Assembly (NCBI GenBank): GCA_014323545.1
Contig: CP058647.1
Span: 1,060,001-1,124,000 of the forward strand
Reading direction: 5' to 3'
From: Hyphobacterium sp. CCMP332
GTDB lineage: Bacteria; Bacteroidota; Bacteroidia; Cytophagales; CCMP332
DNA: 64,000 bases
Shown: positions 9,540-18,355 of the stretch, piece after piece
Position numbering within the stretch: the stretch's first letter is position 1
Layout: every line of letters starts with the position of its first letter
Translations under genes and position numbers: made by a program
The notes under the pieces: generated by a model
Told to the model about the DNA's origin: nothing
Databases searched by the model: none
The model's input: only the letters and a program-made list of their open reading frames with translations

Positions 9540-9547
9540 CAAATTTA
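9540..9547 (-). promoter_or_regulatory. Possible -7 box of yebC
   Basis: The minus strand reads TAAATTTG here, matching TAnnTTTG, 20 nt before the yebC ATG. No good TTG element is seen at the right distance, so support is partial. Confidence 0.4.
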
Positions 9548-9614
9548 TGATTAATTCAGAATTAGAATTAAATACTTCTATGTTGAATATCAAGAGTTAT
9601 TCAATGTTTTTAAA

Positions 9615-10742
9615 TTAAAAAGCCTCCCCTATTGTGAAATAAAAATTGTTGGTGTTTTTACCAAAACCGTAGTCAAATCGCACTGATATTTTCTCTTTTT
9701 TATTAAATCTATAGCGAAGGCCTCCGCCGTATGAAAAACGCGGATCTTCATTGATATCTCTTATGCTTTCAGATACAGCTCCTATACCGGCAAAGGCAGC
9801 CATGCCAAAACCCTTATAGAAAATCCACCTAAACTCGGATTGAATCGCGATATAGCGATTGGATTGGTAGGCCCCTTCATAATAACCGCGCATGATTCTC
9901 TTTCCACCCAGCTGCGCCAATCTTAAAAAAGGTGCTTCCTGAAATACATTTCTCGTATAGGCCTGTGTGGCAATGACCATATCTTCCTTTAATCTAAAAT
10001 ATTTTCTGGCGTCAATTTCCAGATCGTAAAATTCAAAATCACCTCCAAAAGCCGGATCGTAGTAAATTGAATTGAATTGAAAATAATAGCCTTTCTCAGG
10101 AAAAAAGATATTCTCTCTGCGGTCAATTAAAAAAGAAGCGCCAACACCGAATATCACTCCACCATTTTTGCCGAGCACCTCCGAATTTTGAAGCAAACCA
10201 TTTTCTTCGATCTTTGGGACCTGGTAATCTTCATAGTTGAATCTTGGCCCTAGAAATATTCCTTTCCCTAATCTTCTTAACACATCCAATTCGAGATTGA
10301 CCGTAGTGTAAGTATAGCTTTCAAGGGAGTCAAGATTGATATTATTCCCAATCCCGTAATAATCATAGGGAAACTCTCTCAGGTTGACTTTTCCGTCGAG
10401 TACGTATTTATTTTTAACAAGTGAAATCATAAACGGTACATCAAACACGAACTGACCTCTTGTTGTCATCACCAGGGCAGCGCGAATGCTGGAAGGCCTT
10501 TGAACTGAATCGCGACTCAAACGAAATGAATAAAAACTTACCAAGCCACCCCCAAACTCGGTTTCGGGTGTATAAAAAATAACAGGGGTTACAATAAAAC
10601 CCTTGCTGAACAATGTCTTTATGAAATTTTTGGGATGGGGTATTGAATCTGCATCATTGATTACATCAGGAAGCGATTGCGCTTTGCTTTGAGTTATAAA
10701 TATCAAACTGATGGCAAATGCTATAAAACAGAATTTTCTCAA
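9615..10742 (-). CDS. BamA/TamA-like outer-membrane beta-barrel protein
   Basis: A D15/Omp85-type surface antigen barrel of about 375 aa. From the TTG start at 10742 the product begins with a clean signal peptide (RKFCFIAFAISLIFITQSKAQ after the initiator). No POTRA domains precede the barrel. Typical barrel signs are alternating aromatic strands, the FFPEKGYYFQF and LGGKRIMRGYY motifs, and a terminal Phe. A longer in-frame start (TTG at 10835) would put 31 residues before the signal peptide and coincide with the expected transcription start, so I reject it. Such POTRA-less barrels are common in Bacteroidota; function, perhaps lipid or protein export, is not known. It is divergent from egtB. 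Confidence 0.85.
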   Translation of the reverse strand: MRKFCFIAFAISLIFITQSKAQSLPDVINDADSIPHPKNFIKTLFSKGFIVTPVIFYTPETEFGGGLVSFYSFRLSRDSVQRPSSIRAALVMTTRGQFVFDVPFMISLVKNKYVLDGKVNLREFPYDYYGIGNNINLDSLESYTYTTVNLELDVLRRLGKGIFLGPRFNYEDYQVPKIEENGLLQNSEVLGKNGGVIFGVGASFLIDRRENIFFPEKGYYFQFNSIYYDPAFGGDFEFYDLEIDARKYFRLKEDMVIATQAYTRNVFQEAPFLRLAQLGGKRIMRGYYEGAYQSNRYIAIQSEFRWIFYKGFGMAAFAGIGAVSESIRDINEDPRFSYGGGLRYRFNKKEKISVRFDYGFGKNTNNFYFTIGEAF

Positions 10743-10840
10743 TATAAATTGTGCAATTTCATTCAAAATTAAATGAATAAGCCATTTTATACTGATTTGA
10801 TCAATTAATTGAATTAAAAATTTTGCTTTGGCCAATCTTT

Positions 10841-10869
10841 CAAAGTTATTTTATGTTTAAATAGAACAA
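10841..10869 (-). promoter_or_regulatory. Promoter of the BamA-like gene
   Basis: The minus strand has TTG at 10869-10867 and TAACTTTG at 10848-10841 with an 18-nt spacer. Initiation would fall near 10834, giving a leader of about 90 nt to the TTG start at 10742. The divergent egtB start lies next to it. Confidence 0.55.
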
Positions 10870-12120
10870 TTGGAACTTACTTCGAACAAATATCAGATTA
10901 CTTCCAAAAGATATCTGGAGATCAGAAATTTTACCAAAGACTTGTGCAAGCCATTAAGAACTGAGGATTATGTTGCTCAGCCGGTGGTTGATGTTTCCCC
11001 GCCAAAATGGCATTTGGCACATAGCACCTGGTTTTTTGAAAAATTTATACTTTCAGAATATTCAGCGGATTATAAAATATTTCACAAGGATTTTAATTTT
11101 CTATTTAACAGCTATTACAATACGGCCGGAGATAGAATGATTCGACCTTCCCGTGGCACCATGACCCGACCAAGTGTTGAAGAAATCCTTAATTATCGTA
11201 GCCATGTGGATAATCACATGGTAAAACTGATTGATGCGGGAATCGAGAATGAAGAGCTGGTTCATTTTATTGAAGTCGGACTCAATCATGAACAGCAGCA
11301 TCAGGAGCTTCTTGTTTGTGATATAAAATATATATTAAATCAGGCCCCACTTTACCCGGCTTACAAGGAGGCTTATCAAAAATCCAATTTAAAATCAAGA
11401 CCCATCTCCTATTACAGATTTGATGAGGGAGTATATGAAATTGGTTTTAATGGAGATGAATTTGCCTTCGATAATGAAAGAAACAAACACAAGGTATTTC
11501 TTCAAGCCTTTAGTATTGCTGACCGTCTTGTCAATAATGCCGAGTTCATGGAATTTATTCTTGAAGGTGCTTATAAAAATCCTGAATTATGGCTTTCTGA
11601 TGGCTGGGATTGGATTCAAAACAATAATATAACAGCACCGCTATATTGGTTTCAGGAAGGTGGTGAGTGGTTGTATTTTACATTGTATGGCAAACAGGAA
11701 ATCGATTGGTACGCACCCATGACTCATGTTAGCTTTTATGAAGCGGATGCATTTGCCCGCTGGAAAGGACAAAGATTGCCAAATGAAGCCGAATGGGAAA
11801 TAGCCTGCATGGATTACGGGGATATAGATAAGGGAAATTTTGTTGAAAGCAATGAATTCAAGCCGATGGCCGATGGGAATAATCAGTTTTACGGAGATTG
11901 CTGGGAATGGTGTAACAGTGCATATTTGGCCTATCCGGGTTATAAACAAGCCAAAGGGGCGCTTGGAGAATACAATGGTAAATTTATGATCAATCAAATG
12001 GTTTTAAGAGGCGGTTCCTGCGCAACTTCTAAAAGCCACATTCGTCCAACTTACAGAAATTTCTTTCAACCCAATTTGCAATGGCAATTCTCAGGAATCC
12101 GACTTGCAAAAGATATTTAA
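10870..12120 (+). CDS. egtB: Ergothioneine biosynthesis protein EgtB (sulfoxide synthase)
   Basis: EgtB is an iron enzyme that joins a thiol donor (gamma-glutamylcysteine or cysteine) to hercynine with oxygen, the central step of ergothioneine synthesis. The 416-aa protein has an N-terminal DinB-like domain with HLAHSTWFFE (48-57) and the iron-binding HX3HXE motif at 140-146 (NHEQQHQE), followed by a formylglycine-generating-enzyme-like domain ending in the typical RGGSCATSKSHIRPTYRNFF and QFSGIRLA. The start must be the TTG at 10870, because an in-frame stop lies just upstream and no ATG occurs before the conserved region. egtD follows in the same frame directly after the TAA. OvoA is unlikely since no methyltransferase domain is fused within this ORF. 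Confidence 0.93.
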   Translation: MELTSNKYQITSKRYLEIRNFTKDLCKPLRTEDYVAQPVVDVSPPKWHLAHSTWFFEKFILSEYSADYKIFHKDFNFLFNSYYNTAGDRMIRPSRGTMTRPSVEEILNYRSHVDNHMVKLIDAGIENEELVHFIEVGLNHEQQHQELLVCDIKYILNQAPLYPAYKEAYQKSNLKSRPISYYRFDEGVYEIGFNGDEFAFDNERNKHKVFLQAFSIADRLVNNAEFMEFILEGAYKNPELWLSDGWDWIQNNNITAPLYWFQEGGEWLYFTLYGKQEIDWYAPMTHVSFYEADAFARWKGQRLPNEAEWEIACMDYGDIDKGNFVESNEFKPMADGNNQFYGDCWEWCNSAYLAYPGYKQAKGALGEYNGKFMINQMVLRGGSCATSKSHIRPTYRNFFQPNLQWQFSGIRLAKDI

Positions 12121-12126
12121 ACGCTT

Positions 12127-13089
12127 ATCGCTAATTCTAAGGAAAAATCAACCCAATTTGCTCAGGAAGTTCATTCCGGCTTATCTGATCATCCAAAAAG
12201 ACTGCCCTCCAAATATTTTTACAATGAAAAGGGAGATAAATTATTTCAGGCTATAATGGCGAGTCCGGAATATTATCTGACCAGATCCGAATTCGAGATT
12301 TTTAATTCCCAAAGTGAAAAAATTGCCGGTATTTTCTCAGATCAGAATAAAACCTTTGAGCTCATTGAACTCGGTGCCGGGGATGGGACGAAAACAAAGG
12401 TGCTTCTTCAAAACTTTGTAAAGAAAGATCTTGATTTTACTTATATGCCAATAGATATTTCAAAACATGTTATTGCATATTTAGAAAAACACGTAAAGAA
12501 AGATATTCCAAACATTCGAATTAAAGGAATAGTGGGTGATTATTTTGAGAAACTGCATGACTTGCAGATAAATGATAAAAATCGAAAAGTTGTCTTATTT
12601 CTAGGATCTAATATTGGCAATTTTAGAAAGGGTAAGGATGTTGAATTTTTACGACTAATAGCCAAAAACCTCAATAAAGGAGATCTTCTGATGATAGGAT
12701 TTGATTTGGTCAAAGATCCAAATATCATTCGAAGAGCCTATAACGATTCCCAGGGTGCCACCAGAGAATTTAATTTGAATTTATTAGATAGAATAAACGA
12801 AGAACTGGATGCAAATTTTCAAAGAGAAAATTTCTTGCATTACCCGACCTATGATCCCGTTGAAAAACAGGCCAGAAGCTATATTGTGAGTAAAAAAGAT
12901 CAGGAGGTGTTTATAGGAGCAACCGACAGAACCTATTCTTTTAAAGCCTGGGAATTCATACACACAGAAATATCTCAAAAATATAGTAAGGAAGACATTG
13001 AACATTTGGCCAATGCTTCGGGATTCAAACACAAAGAGTTTTTATTCGATTGCAAGCATTATTACACGGATGCTATTTGGGAGAAATAG
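12127..13089 (+). CDS. egtD: L-histidine N-alpha-methyltransferase EgtD, start codon unclear
   Basis: EgtD trimethylates histidine to hercynine with SAM, supplying the EgtB substrate. SAM motif I is LIELGAGDGTKTK, and the N-terminal segment LPSKYFYNEKGDKLFQAI is strongly family-like. That segment lies upstream of the first in-frame ATG (12256), so the true start is near 12121-12130, but no ATG, GTG or TTG occurs there. The frame is open from the codon after the egtB stop. Options are a non-standard start such as ATC at 12127 (giving about 320 aa, the usual EgtD length), readthrough of the egtB TAA to give an EgtB-EgtD fusion, or a sequence error. The coordinate given is my best guess for the 5' end. 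Confidence 0.85.
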   Translation: MANSKEKSTQFAQEVHSGLSDHPKRLPSKYFYNEKGDKLFQAIMASPEYYLTRSEFEIFNSQSEKIAGIFSDQNKTFELIELGAGDGTKTKVLLQNFVKKDLDFTYMPIDISKHVIAYLEKHVKKDIPNIRIKGIVGDYFEKLHDLQINDKNRKVVLFLGSNIGNFRKGKDVEFLRLIAKNLNKGDLLMIGFDLVKDPNIIRRAYNDSQGATREFNLNLLDRINEELDANFQRENFLHYPTYDPVEKQARSYIVSKKDQEVFIGATDRTYSFKAWEFIHTEISQKYSKEDIEHLANASGFKHKEFLFDCKHYYTDAIWEK

Positions 13090-13113
13090 GAAATGGAGGA
13101 TGGAAGACGGAAG
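13086..13113 (-). repeat. Degenerate heptanucleotide tandem repeat, 4 units
   Basis: Read on the minus strand the units are CTTCCGT, CTTCCAT, CCTCCAT and TTCCTAT. It begins at the egtD stop codon and resembles the 7-bp arrays at 7310-7344 and 62549-62618 in period and pyrimidine-rich character. Confidence 0.5.
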
Positions 13114-13208
13114 TCTTCATAAATTTCCTATTCCTGATCTAAGTCAATAATTGGCCTAAAATTTTTACATTACTTTAGTATTAGCAATCAACCAATAAAT
13201 TATTGTGA

Positions 13209-13952
13209 ATGAAAACCTTGAACATTTTTTTTATTCTCAACCTAATATTTTGCACATCCGGTTTCTCACAGGATGCCAAAGAAATTATTAGAAGAGTTGA
13301 TGAAAAAATCCGTGGAAACAGCTCAAAGGCCAACATGACCATAGAAATTGTAAGGCCAAAATGGACCAGGGAAATGACGCTCACCTCTTGGTCCAAAGGC
13401 GATGATTATTCAATTACTTTGATCAATTCTCCGGCAAGGGATAAAGGAACGGTTTTTTTAAAACGCGATAAGGAGATTTGGAACTGGGTTCCGTCGATCG
13501 ACCGAAATATTAAACTCCCGCCCTCCATGATGATGCAATCCTGGATGGGTACCGATTTTACCAATGATGATTTGGTTAAGCAATCCTCGATCGTTACAGA
13601 TTATGAACACCGTTATTTAAAGGATTCCACTATTGAAGGTTTCACTTGTTATGTCATAGAATTAATTCCAAAACCGGATGCTCCTGTGGTTTGGGGCAGG
13701 ATCAAAATCTGGGTAGACAAAATAGAATACATGCAGATGAGGACTGAGTATTATGATGAGGATGAATACCTTGTCAATATCATGACGGGCTCATTGGTTA
13801 AGATTTTTGACGGCAAAAAACTCCCGTCCCGTATGGAAATGATTCCTGTGGAAAAGAAAGGCCAAAAAACGGTGATTATCTACAATGACCTCGAATTTGA
13901 TATTGATATATCCGACAACTTTTTCACTACCCAAAATATGAAGAGGTTGTAA
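13209..13952 (+). CDS. Outer-membrane lipoprotein-sorting (LolA-like) protein
   Basis: A 247-residue periplasmic protein with signal peptide MKTLNIFFILNLIFCTSGFSQ and the open beta-sheet fold of the LolA-like family annotated as outer-membrane lipoprotein-sorting protein. Characteristic segments are RDKGTVFLKRDKEIWNWVPSIDR near 78-100 and MMMQSWMGTDFTNDDLV near 107-123. It is the first gene of a five-gene set with two FtsX-type permeases, an ABC ATPase and an outer-membrane barrel, with 2 nt to the next gene. This suggests a carrier that takes a hydrophobic substrate from the inner-membrane ABC complex to the outer-membrane barrel. It is not the housekeeping LolA. The substrate is unknown. 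Confidence 0.85.
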   Translation: MKTLNIFFILNLIFCTSGFSQDAKEIIRRVDEKIRGNSSKANMTIEIVRPKWTREMTLTSWSKGDDYSITLINSPARDKGTVFLKRDKEIWNWVPSIDRNIKLPPSMMMQSWMGTDFTNDDLVKQSSIVTDYEHRYLKDSTIEGFTCYVIELIPKPDAPVVWGRIKIWVDKIEYMQMRTEYYDEDEYLVNIMTGSLVKIFDGKKLPSRMEMIPVEKKGQKTVIIYNDLEFDIDISDNFFTTQNMKRL

Positions 13953-13954
13953 AA

Positions 13955-15175
13955 ATGATGCTCTATTTAAAACTGGCCTGGAGAAATATCTGGCGTAATA
14001 AACGCAGAACTGCCATTACCCTGGCATCTATCTTTTTTGCTGTCATTCTATCAAGCCTGATGATGAGTATGAAGGAAGGAACTTATGATAATATGATCAA
14101 GACTACAGCAGGAGATTTTACCGGTTTTGTTCAGGTGCACAGCAAAGATTACTGGGATGAAAAAACAATAGATTACAGCTTTAAACCTGGAGATTCCTTG
14201 CTAAACATTTTGAAGCATTATTCCGACAATGACATTTTCCTTCCACGTCTTGAAAGTTTTGCTCTAAGCGCAACCAGGGAAATGACCAAAGGGGTAATGG
14301 TTATAGGAATTGATCCCGATTTGGAAAAGCAATACTCCCAACTGGATCAAAGACTCAGTTCAGGCGATTATTTTAACAATAAAGATCGGTCTATTCTGAT
14401 TGGAAATGGCCTTGCGGATTATCTGGAATTAGAACCAAATGACACACTCATACTTCTTGGACAGGGTTTTCAAGGTGTAAGTGCTGCAGGAAAATACCCG
14501 GTAAAAGGCATCGTGAAATTCGGATCTCCGGAATTGAGCAAGCAATTGGTGTTTCTTCCTTTAAACGAAGCCCAACGATTATTTGGTGCAGATAACTTAA
14601 TAAACAATCTGGTGATAAAAACTGAAACTGCTTCACGAGGCGTAGAGTTGGCTCAGGTTTTAAAATCAGAGATTTCCGAGGATTATGAGATTATGCATTG
14701 GAAGGAGCTTTTCCCGGACCTGGTTGATATGATAAAGACCGATCGTGTTGAAGGCTATGTCTTTATGTTTATCCTCTACATGGTTATTTCTTTTGGAATT
14801 TTTGGTACAATGCTGATGATGATGGCTGAAAGAAGACATGAATTTGGGGTTTTAATTGCAGTCGGTATGAAACGCGTGAAGTTAGCCACAGTTGTATTTA
14901 TTGAAGTATTTATAATTTCTGTAATCGGTTCCATTATTGGAATTATCGGAGCATTTCCGGTATGTTACTACTTTGTGATTTTCCCAATTCGCTACGGAGA
15001 GGATGTGGCAAAAATGGCCGAGGAATACGGAATGGAACCGGTCCTTTATGCAAGTATGGACCCCGCTATTTTTATACAGCAGGCCATTGTAATTGCAATC
15101 GTGGCAATTATTATTGGTATTTATCCTTTTGTTAAACTACTTGGCACTAAAGCAATTGATGAAATGAACAGCTGA
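13955..15175 (+). CDS. ABC transporter permease, FtsX/LolCE type (first)
   Basis: A 406-residue permease with the MacB/LolC-like layout: one N-terminal membrane helix (about 20-42), a large periplasmic domain, and three C-terminal helices within the FtsX domain (about 268-395). The cytoplasmic start LAWRNIWRNKRRTAIT is typical of this family. The next gene, a second permease of the same type, begins 1 nt after the stop, and the ATPase follows, so the pair probably forms a LolCDE-like heteromer. LolCDE-like complexes extract lipids or lipoproteins, or couple periplasmic partners, rather than moving solutes through the membrane. Either of two adjacent ATGs (13955 or 13958) may start it. Confidence 0.9.
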   Translation: MMLYLKLAWRNIWRNKRRTAITLASIFFAVILSSLMMSMKEGTYDNMIKTTAGDFTGFVQVHSKDYWDEKTIDYSFKPGDSLLNILKHYSDNDIFLPRLESFALSATREMTKGVMVIGIDPDLEKQYSQLDQRLSSGDYFNNKDRSILIGNGLADYLELEPNDTLILLGQGFQGVSAAGKYPVKGIVKFGSPELSKQLVFLPLNEAQRLFGADNLINNLVIKTETASRGVELAQVLKSEISEDYEIMHWKELFPDLVDMIKTDRVEGYVFMFILYMVISFGIFGTMLMMMAERRHEFGVLIAVGMKRVKLATVVFIEVFIISVIGSIIGIIGAFPVCYYFVIFPIRYGEDVAKMAEEYGMEPVLYASMDPAIFIQQAIVIAIVAIIIGIYPFVKLLGTKAIDEMNS

Positions 15176-15176
15176 T

Positions 15177-16388
15177 ATGATTTTCAATATTGCATGGCGA
15201 AATATATGGAGAAGTAAAGTTCGAAGTTTTGTTGTAATAACTGCAATCGGACTGGGACTATGGGCTGGAATATTTGCCTCAGCTTTCGTAGAAGGAATGA
15301 TGATTTCCAAAGTGAATTCTGTCATTGAAATGGAAATGTCTCACTTCCAATTTCATGTGGAAGGTTTTCGCGATGATATGAAAGCCGAACAGATCATTCA
15401 CAATACCGTGGAAATTCAAAATGACCTGTCAGAAGATGCGAATGTAATTCAGTCCTCGGCAAGAGTTATTGCATTGGCAATGCTGGGTACGGCCAACAAA
15501 AACGGTTCGGTAAAAGTATCTGGAGTCGATCCTGAAAAGGAAGCCATTGTCACTAAACTGGATCAGAAAATTAAAGAAGGCGCTTATTTCGAAGGCATTA
15601 AAAGGAATCCGATTATAATCAGCCGGGAAATTGCAGAAACATTTAAGGTCAACCTGAGGTCAAAGATGGTGCTCACCTTTCAGGATATAAACGGAGAAAT
15701 AGTAGCAGGGGCTTTTCGAGTGGCCGGTATTTACAAATCAAATAACGGGCAATACGATAAATTGAATGTCTTTGTGAAAATTAATGACATGCGAAGGCTG
15801 ATGAACATGACTGAGGAGGAATGCCATGAAATTGCGGTCAAAGTCAATGATCATGACCTGGCCGAAACGTTAGCTTCAAAATATCAAAAAAAATATTTCA
15901 ATCTGGAGGTGCTTCCATGGCTCGATATTGCATCCGGAATGCGCTATATGGTAGAAGCGATGGATGTATATCTTTTTGTCCTCGTCGGTATCATTTTGCT
16001 GGCATTGCTATTTAGTATTATCAACACCATGTATATGGCTGTTTTGGAAAGAACCAGGGAAATAGGGATGCTGATGTCCATTGGTATGACCAAAGGAAGG
16101 ATTTTCTCGATGATAATGATTGAAACCGTGATCATGACAATGATTGGCTGTCCGCTTGGGTTGGCTTTGTCATGGCTGAGCATTTCATATTTTGGAAATG
16201 TCGGTATCAATGTCAATGCCGCCGTATATGATGATTTTGGCTTTGGAAGTACAATTTATCCCGCCCTCGATGCATCGAGGTATGTTGATGTGGCATTTAT
16301 GGTTTTGATAATGGCATTGATTGCAGCCGTTTTTCCTGCTAGAAAAGCTTTAAAATTAAAACCGGTAGAAGCAATAAGAAAAATATAA
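15177..16388 (+). CDS. ABC transporter permease, FtsX/LolCE type (second)
   Basis: A 403-residue paralog of the upstream permease, sharing the start IAWRNIWRSKVRSF, the N-terminal helix, the large periplasmic domain and the C-terminal FtsX domain with VLERTREIGMLMSIGMTKG near 286-304. The C-terminus FPARKALKLKPVEAIR is typical. Two different permeases in a row followed by one ATPase point to a LolC/LolE-type heterodimer. It is 2 nt from the ATPase gene. Substrate unknown; the neighbouring LolA-like carrier and beta-barrel suggest export of a hydrophobic molecule to the outer membrane. Confidence 0.9.
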   Translation: MIFNIAWRNIWRSKVRSFVVITAIGLGLWAGIFASAFVEGMMISKVNSVIEMEMSHFQFHVEGFRDDMKAEQIIHNTVEIQNDLSEDANVIQSSARVIALAMLGTANKNGSVKVSGVDPEKEAIVTKLDQKIKEGAYFEGIKRNPIIISREIAETFKVNLRSKMVLTFQDINGEIVAGAFRVAGIYKSNNGQYDKLNVFVKINDMRRLMNMTEEECHEIAVKVNDHDLAETLASKYQKKYFNLEVLPWLDIASGMRYMVEAMDVYLFVLVGIILLALLFSIINTMYMAVLERTREIGMLMSIGMTKGRIFSMIMIETVIMTMIGCPLGLALSWLSISYFGNVGINVNAAVYDDFGFGSTIYPALDASRYVDVAFMVLIMALIAAVFPARKALKLKPVEAIRKI

Positions 16389-16390
16389 TT

Positions 16391-17071
16391 ATGGCAATAA
16401 TAAGCACTAAAGGCCTGACAAAAATCTATCAGGGAGCAGTCCCCGTTCATGCATTGAAAGGTGTGGATCTGGTTATTGAAGAAGGTGAATTTACAGCAGT
16501 TGTAGGCCCTTCTGGTTCAGGTAAAACTACCTTGTTAAACATTATCGGAGGATTGGACCGGCCGACAGAAGGTAGTATTAAAGTTGCTGATACCGAGCTG
16601 GGACAAATGTCGGAAAATCAGCTGATTGAATTTAGATTGAGAAATATTGGATTTGTGTTTCAGTCCTATAACCTTATTCCCGTATTGACTGCAAGGGAAA
16701 ACACAGAATTTATAATGCTTTTGCAAAAAACCCCTAAAGAAGAAAGAGATGAACGCGTCACTTCATTGCTCAAAGAAGTAGGCCTTGAAGACAAAATAAA
16801 CAAAAAACCTCTTGAGCTTTCCGGAGGCCAACAACAAAGGGTGGCCGTGGCAAGAGCTCTGGCTTCAAAACCAAAGTTTATTCTTGCCGATGAGCCTACC
16901 GCCAATCTGGATTCTGAAAGTACGAATAACCTCCTTGACATAATGCATAAACTTAACCGCGAAGAAAATACCACCTTTATTTTCTCAACGCATGATCAAA
17001 GGGTTATGGATAAAGCCACAAGAATTATAACGCTGGAAGACGGGCAAATAATCTCAGATGAAAGGCGATAA
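16391..17071 (+). CDS. ABC transporter ATP-binding protein, LolD/MacB type
   Basis: A 226-residue ATPase with Walker A GPSGSGKTT near 39-47, Q-loop FVFQSYNL, signature LSGGQQQRVAVARAL near 138-152, Walker B FILADEPTANLDS and the switch His in STHD. It is of the LolD/FtsE/MacB subfamily that pairs with FtsX-type permeases. It should power the two upstream permeases. Its 3' end overlaps the next gene by 14 nt, so translation of the barrel protein is coupled to it. Confidence 0.95.
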   Translation: MAIISTKGLTKIYQGAVPVHALKGVDLVIEEGEFTAVVGPSGSGKTTLLNIIGGLDRPTEGSIKVADTELGQMSENQLIEFRLRNIGFVFQSYNLIPVLTARENTEFIMLLQKTPKEERDERVTSLLKEVGLEDKINKKPLELSGGQQQRVAVARALASKPKFILADEPTANLDSESTNNLLDIMHKLNREENTTFIFSTHDQRVMDKATRIITLEDGQIISDERR

Positions 17072-18221
17072 GCTTTTTATAATTTTCTTTTTATTTCTCA
17101 ATGGATTATTATTTGCACAATCCGGCAATAGTCCATTTACATTAAGAGGATATGTGAAACAAATGAGCATTCTCAATTTTTTGCCGGGAGACTCACTGAT
17201 CACTGACAATTTCATACACAATAGGTTGAATCTGCAATACGATCTGAATTCTAAACTAAGCGCAAGGGTCGAAATGCGAAATCGAATTTTTTATGGTGAA
17301 ACAGTAAGACTCAATCCATTTTATCAGGAGATGATTGATATGGATCCGGGCTATCTCGATCTTTCGTTTATATGGATGGAACATTCCGGTGCCTTTGCGC
17401 ATAGTATTTTTGACAGAGCCTGGATAGGATATGTCGATGGAAATTTTGAAGCCAAAGCGGGGAGACAAAGAATAAATTGGGGAATGAATGTAGTGTGGAA
17501 CCCCAATGATATTTTTAACGCTTTTAATTTTGTCGATTTTGATTATGAAGAACGCCCCGGAAATGATGCCATTCGATTACAGAATTATTTTGGTAGCGGA
17601 AACAAAATTGAATTGGCTTATGCGCCGGGCAGAACTGAAAATGAGCATATTGCTGCTTTGATGTACAAATTCAATAAGGGTTCCTATGATATTCAGGTTT
17701 TAGGAGGTGTTTTTCGCGATGATTATGTGGCCGGCATAGGTTGGGCGGGTAATTTAAAAACAGCCGGATTCAAAGGCGAGGCCAGTTATTTCCTCAACAG
17801 AGAAAAAATTTATGACACCGTCGATGTTTTGAGTTTATCGGCAAGTGTTGATTACTCCTTTAAAAATGGAATTTATATGCTCGGATCATTTTTAATCAAC
17901 AGCAATGGCAGAAGTAGTATCATCGGTTTGGAAAATACCAATAGCCTGGCCGGCAATAATTTTAGCGCAAAAAATCTGATGCTTACAAGGTATTCAGGCT
18001 TTTATCAGGTTACTTATCCTGTGACCCCCCTGATTTCACCCGGATTAGCGGCTATTTACGGTTTTGAGGCCGATCTTCTTTTTATCATGCCGAGTATGAC
18101 CTATTCCATAGCTTCAAATTGGGATCTCGATCTTGTAGGCCAATTGTATTTTGTAAAATTTAAAGGTAAATACCAGAACCTGGTCAATAGCATTTTTACA
18201 AGGGTAAAATGGAGTTTTTAA
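17058..18221 (+). CDS. Predicted outer-membrane beta-barrel protein of the ABC operon
   Basis: A 387-residue exported protein with signal peptide ending LFAQ (about residue 21) and a long series of amphipathic beta strands ending in TRVKWSF, the C-terminal Phe expected of an outer-membrane barrel. The FEAKAGRQRINWGMNVVWNPND segment near 130 resembles porin-like or alginate-export-like families, in which GRQ and WG motifs recur. It starts inside the ATPase gene (14-nt overlap) and closes the operon that begins with the LolA-like protein. I infer that it is the outer-membrane exit or receptor for the exported substrate. Specific family not certain. Confidence 0.75.
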   Translation: MKGDKLFIIFFLFLNGLLFAQSGNSPFTLRGYVKQMSILNFLPGDSLITDNFIHNRLNLQYDLNSKLSARVEMRNRIFYGETVRLNPFYQEMIDMDPGYLDLSFIWMEHSGAFAHSIFDRAWIGYVDGNFEAKAGRQRINWGMNVVWNPNDIFNAFNFVDFDYEERPGNDAIRLQNYFGSGNKIELAYAPGRTENEHIAALMYKFNKGSYDIQVLGGVFRDDYVAGIGWAGNLKTAGFKGEASYFLNREKIYDTVDVLSLSASVDYSFKNGIYMLGSFLINSNGRSSIIGLENTNSLAGNNFSAKNLMLTRYSGFYQVTYPVTPLISPGLAAIYGFEADLLFIMPSMTYSIASNWDLDLVGQLYFVKFKGKYQNLVNSIFTRVKWSF

Positions 18222-18355
18222 AATCATTTATTGGCTAAAAACAACCGCTCTAAGTCTTTTTACAGTTTTAATAATTTATTCATTTACAGCATATTACTGT
18301 GAATATTTGAGCATTTCAATATTTGTCATACTAAGTTTTTGATTAGATTTATTAG

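Noticed and set aside
12256-13089. ATG at 12256 as egtD start
   Set aside because: It would drop the conserved LPSKYFY...KGDKLFQ segment that is in frame just upstream.
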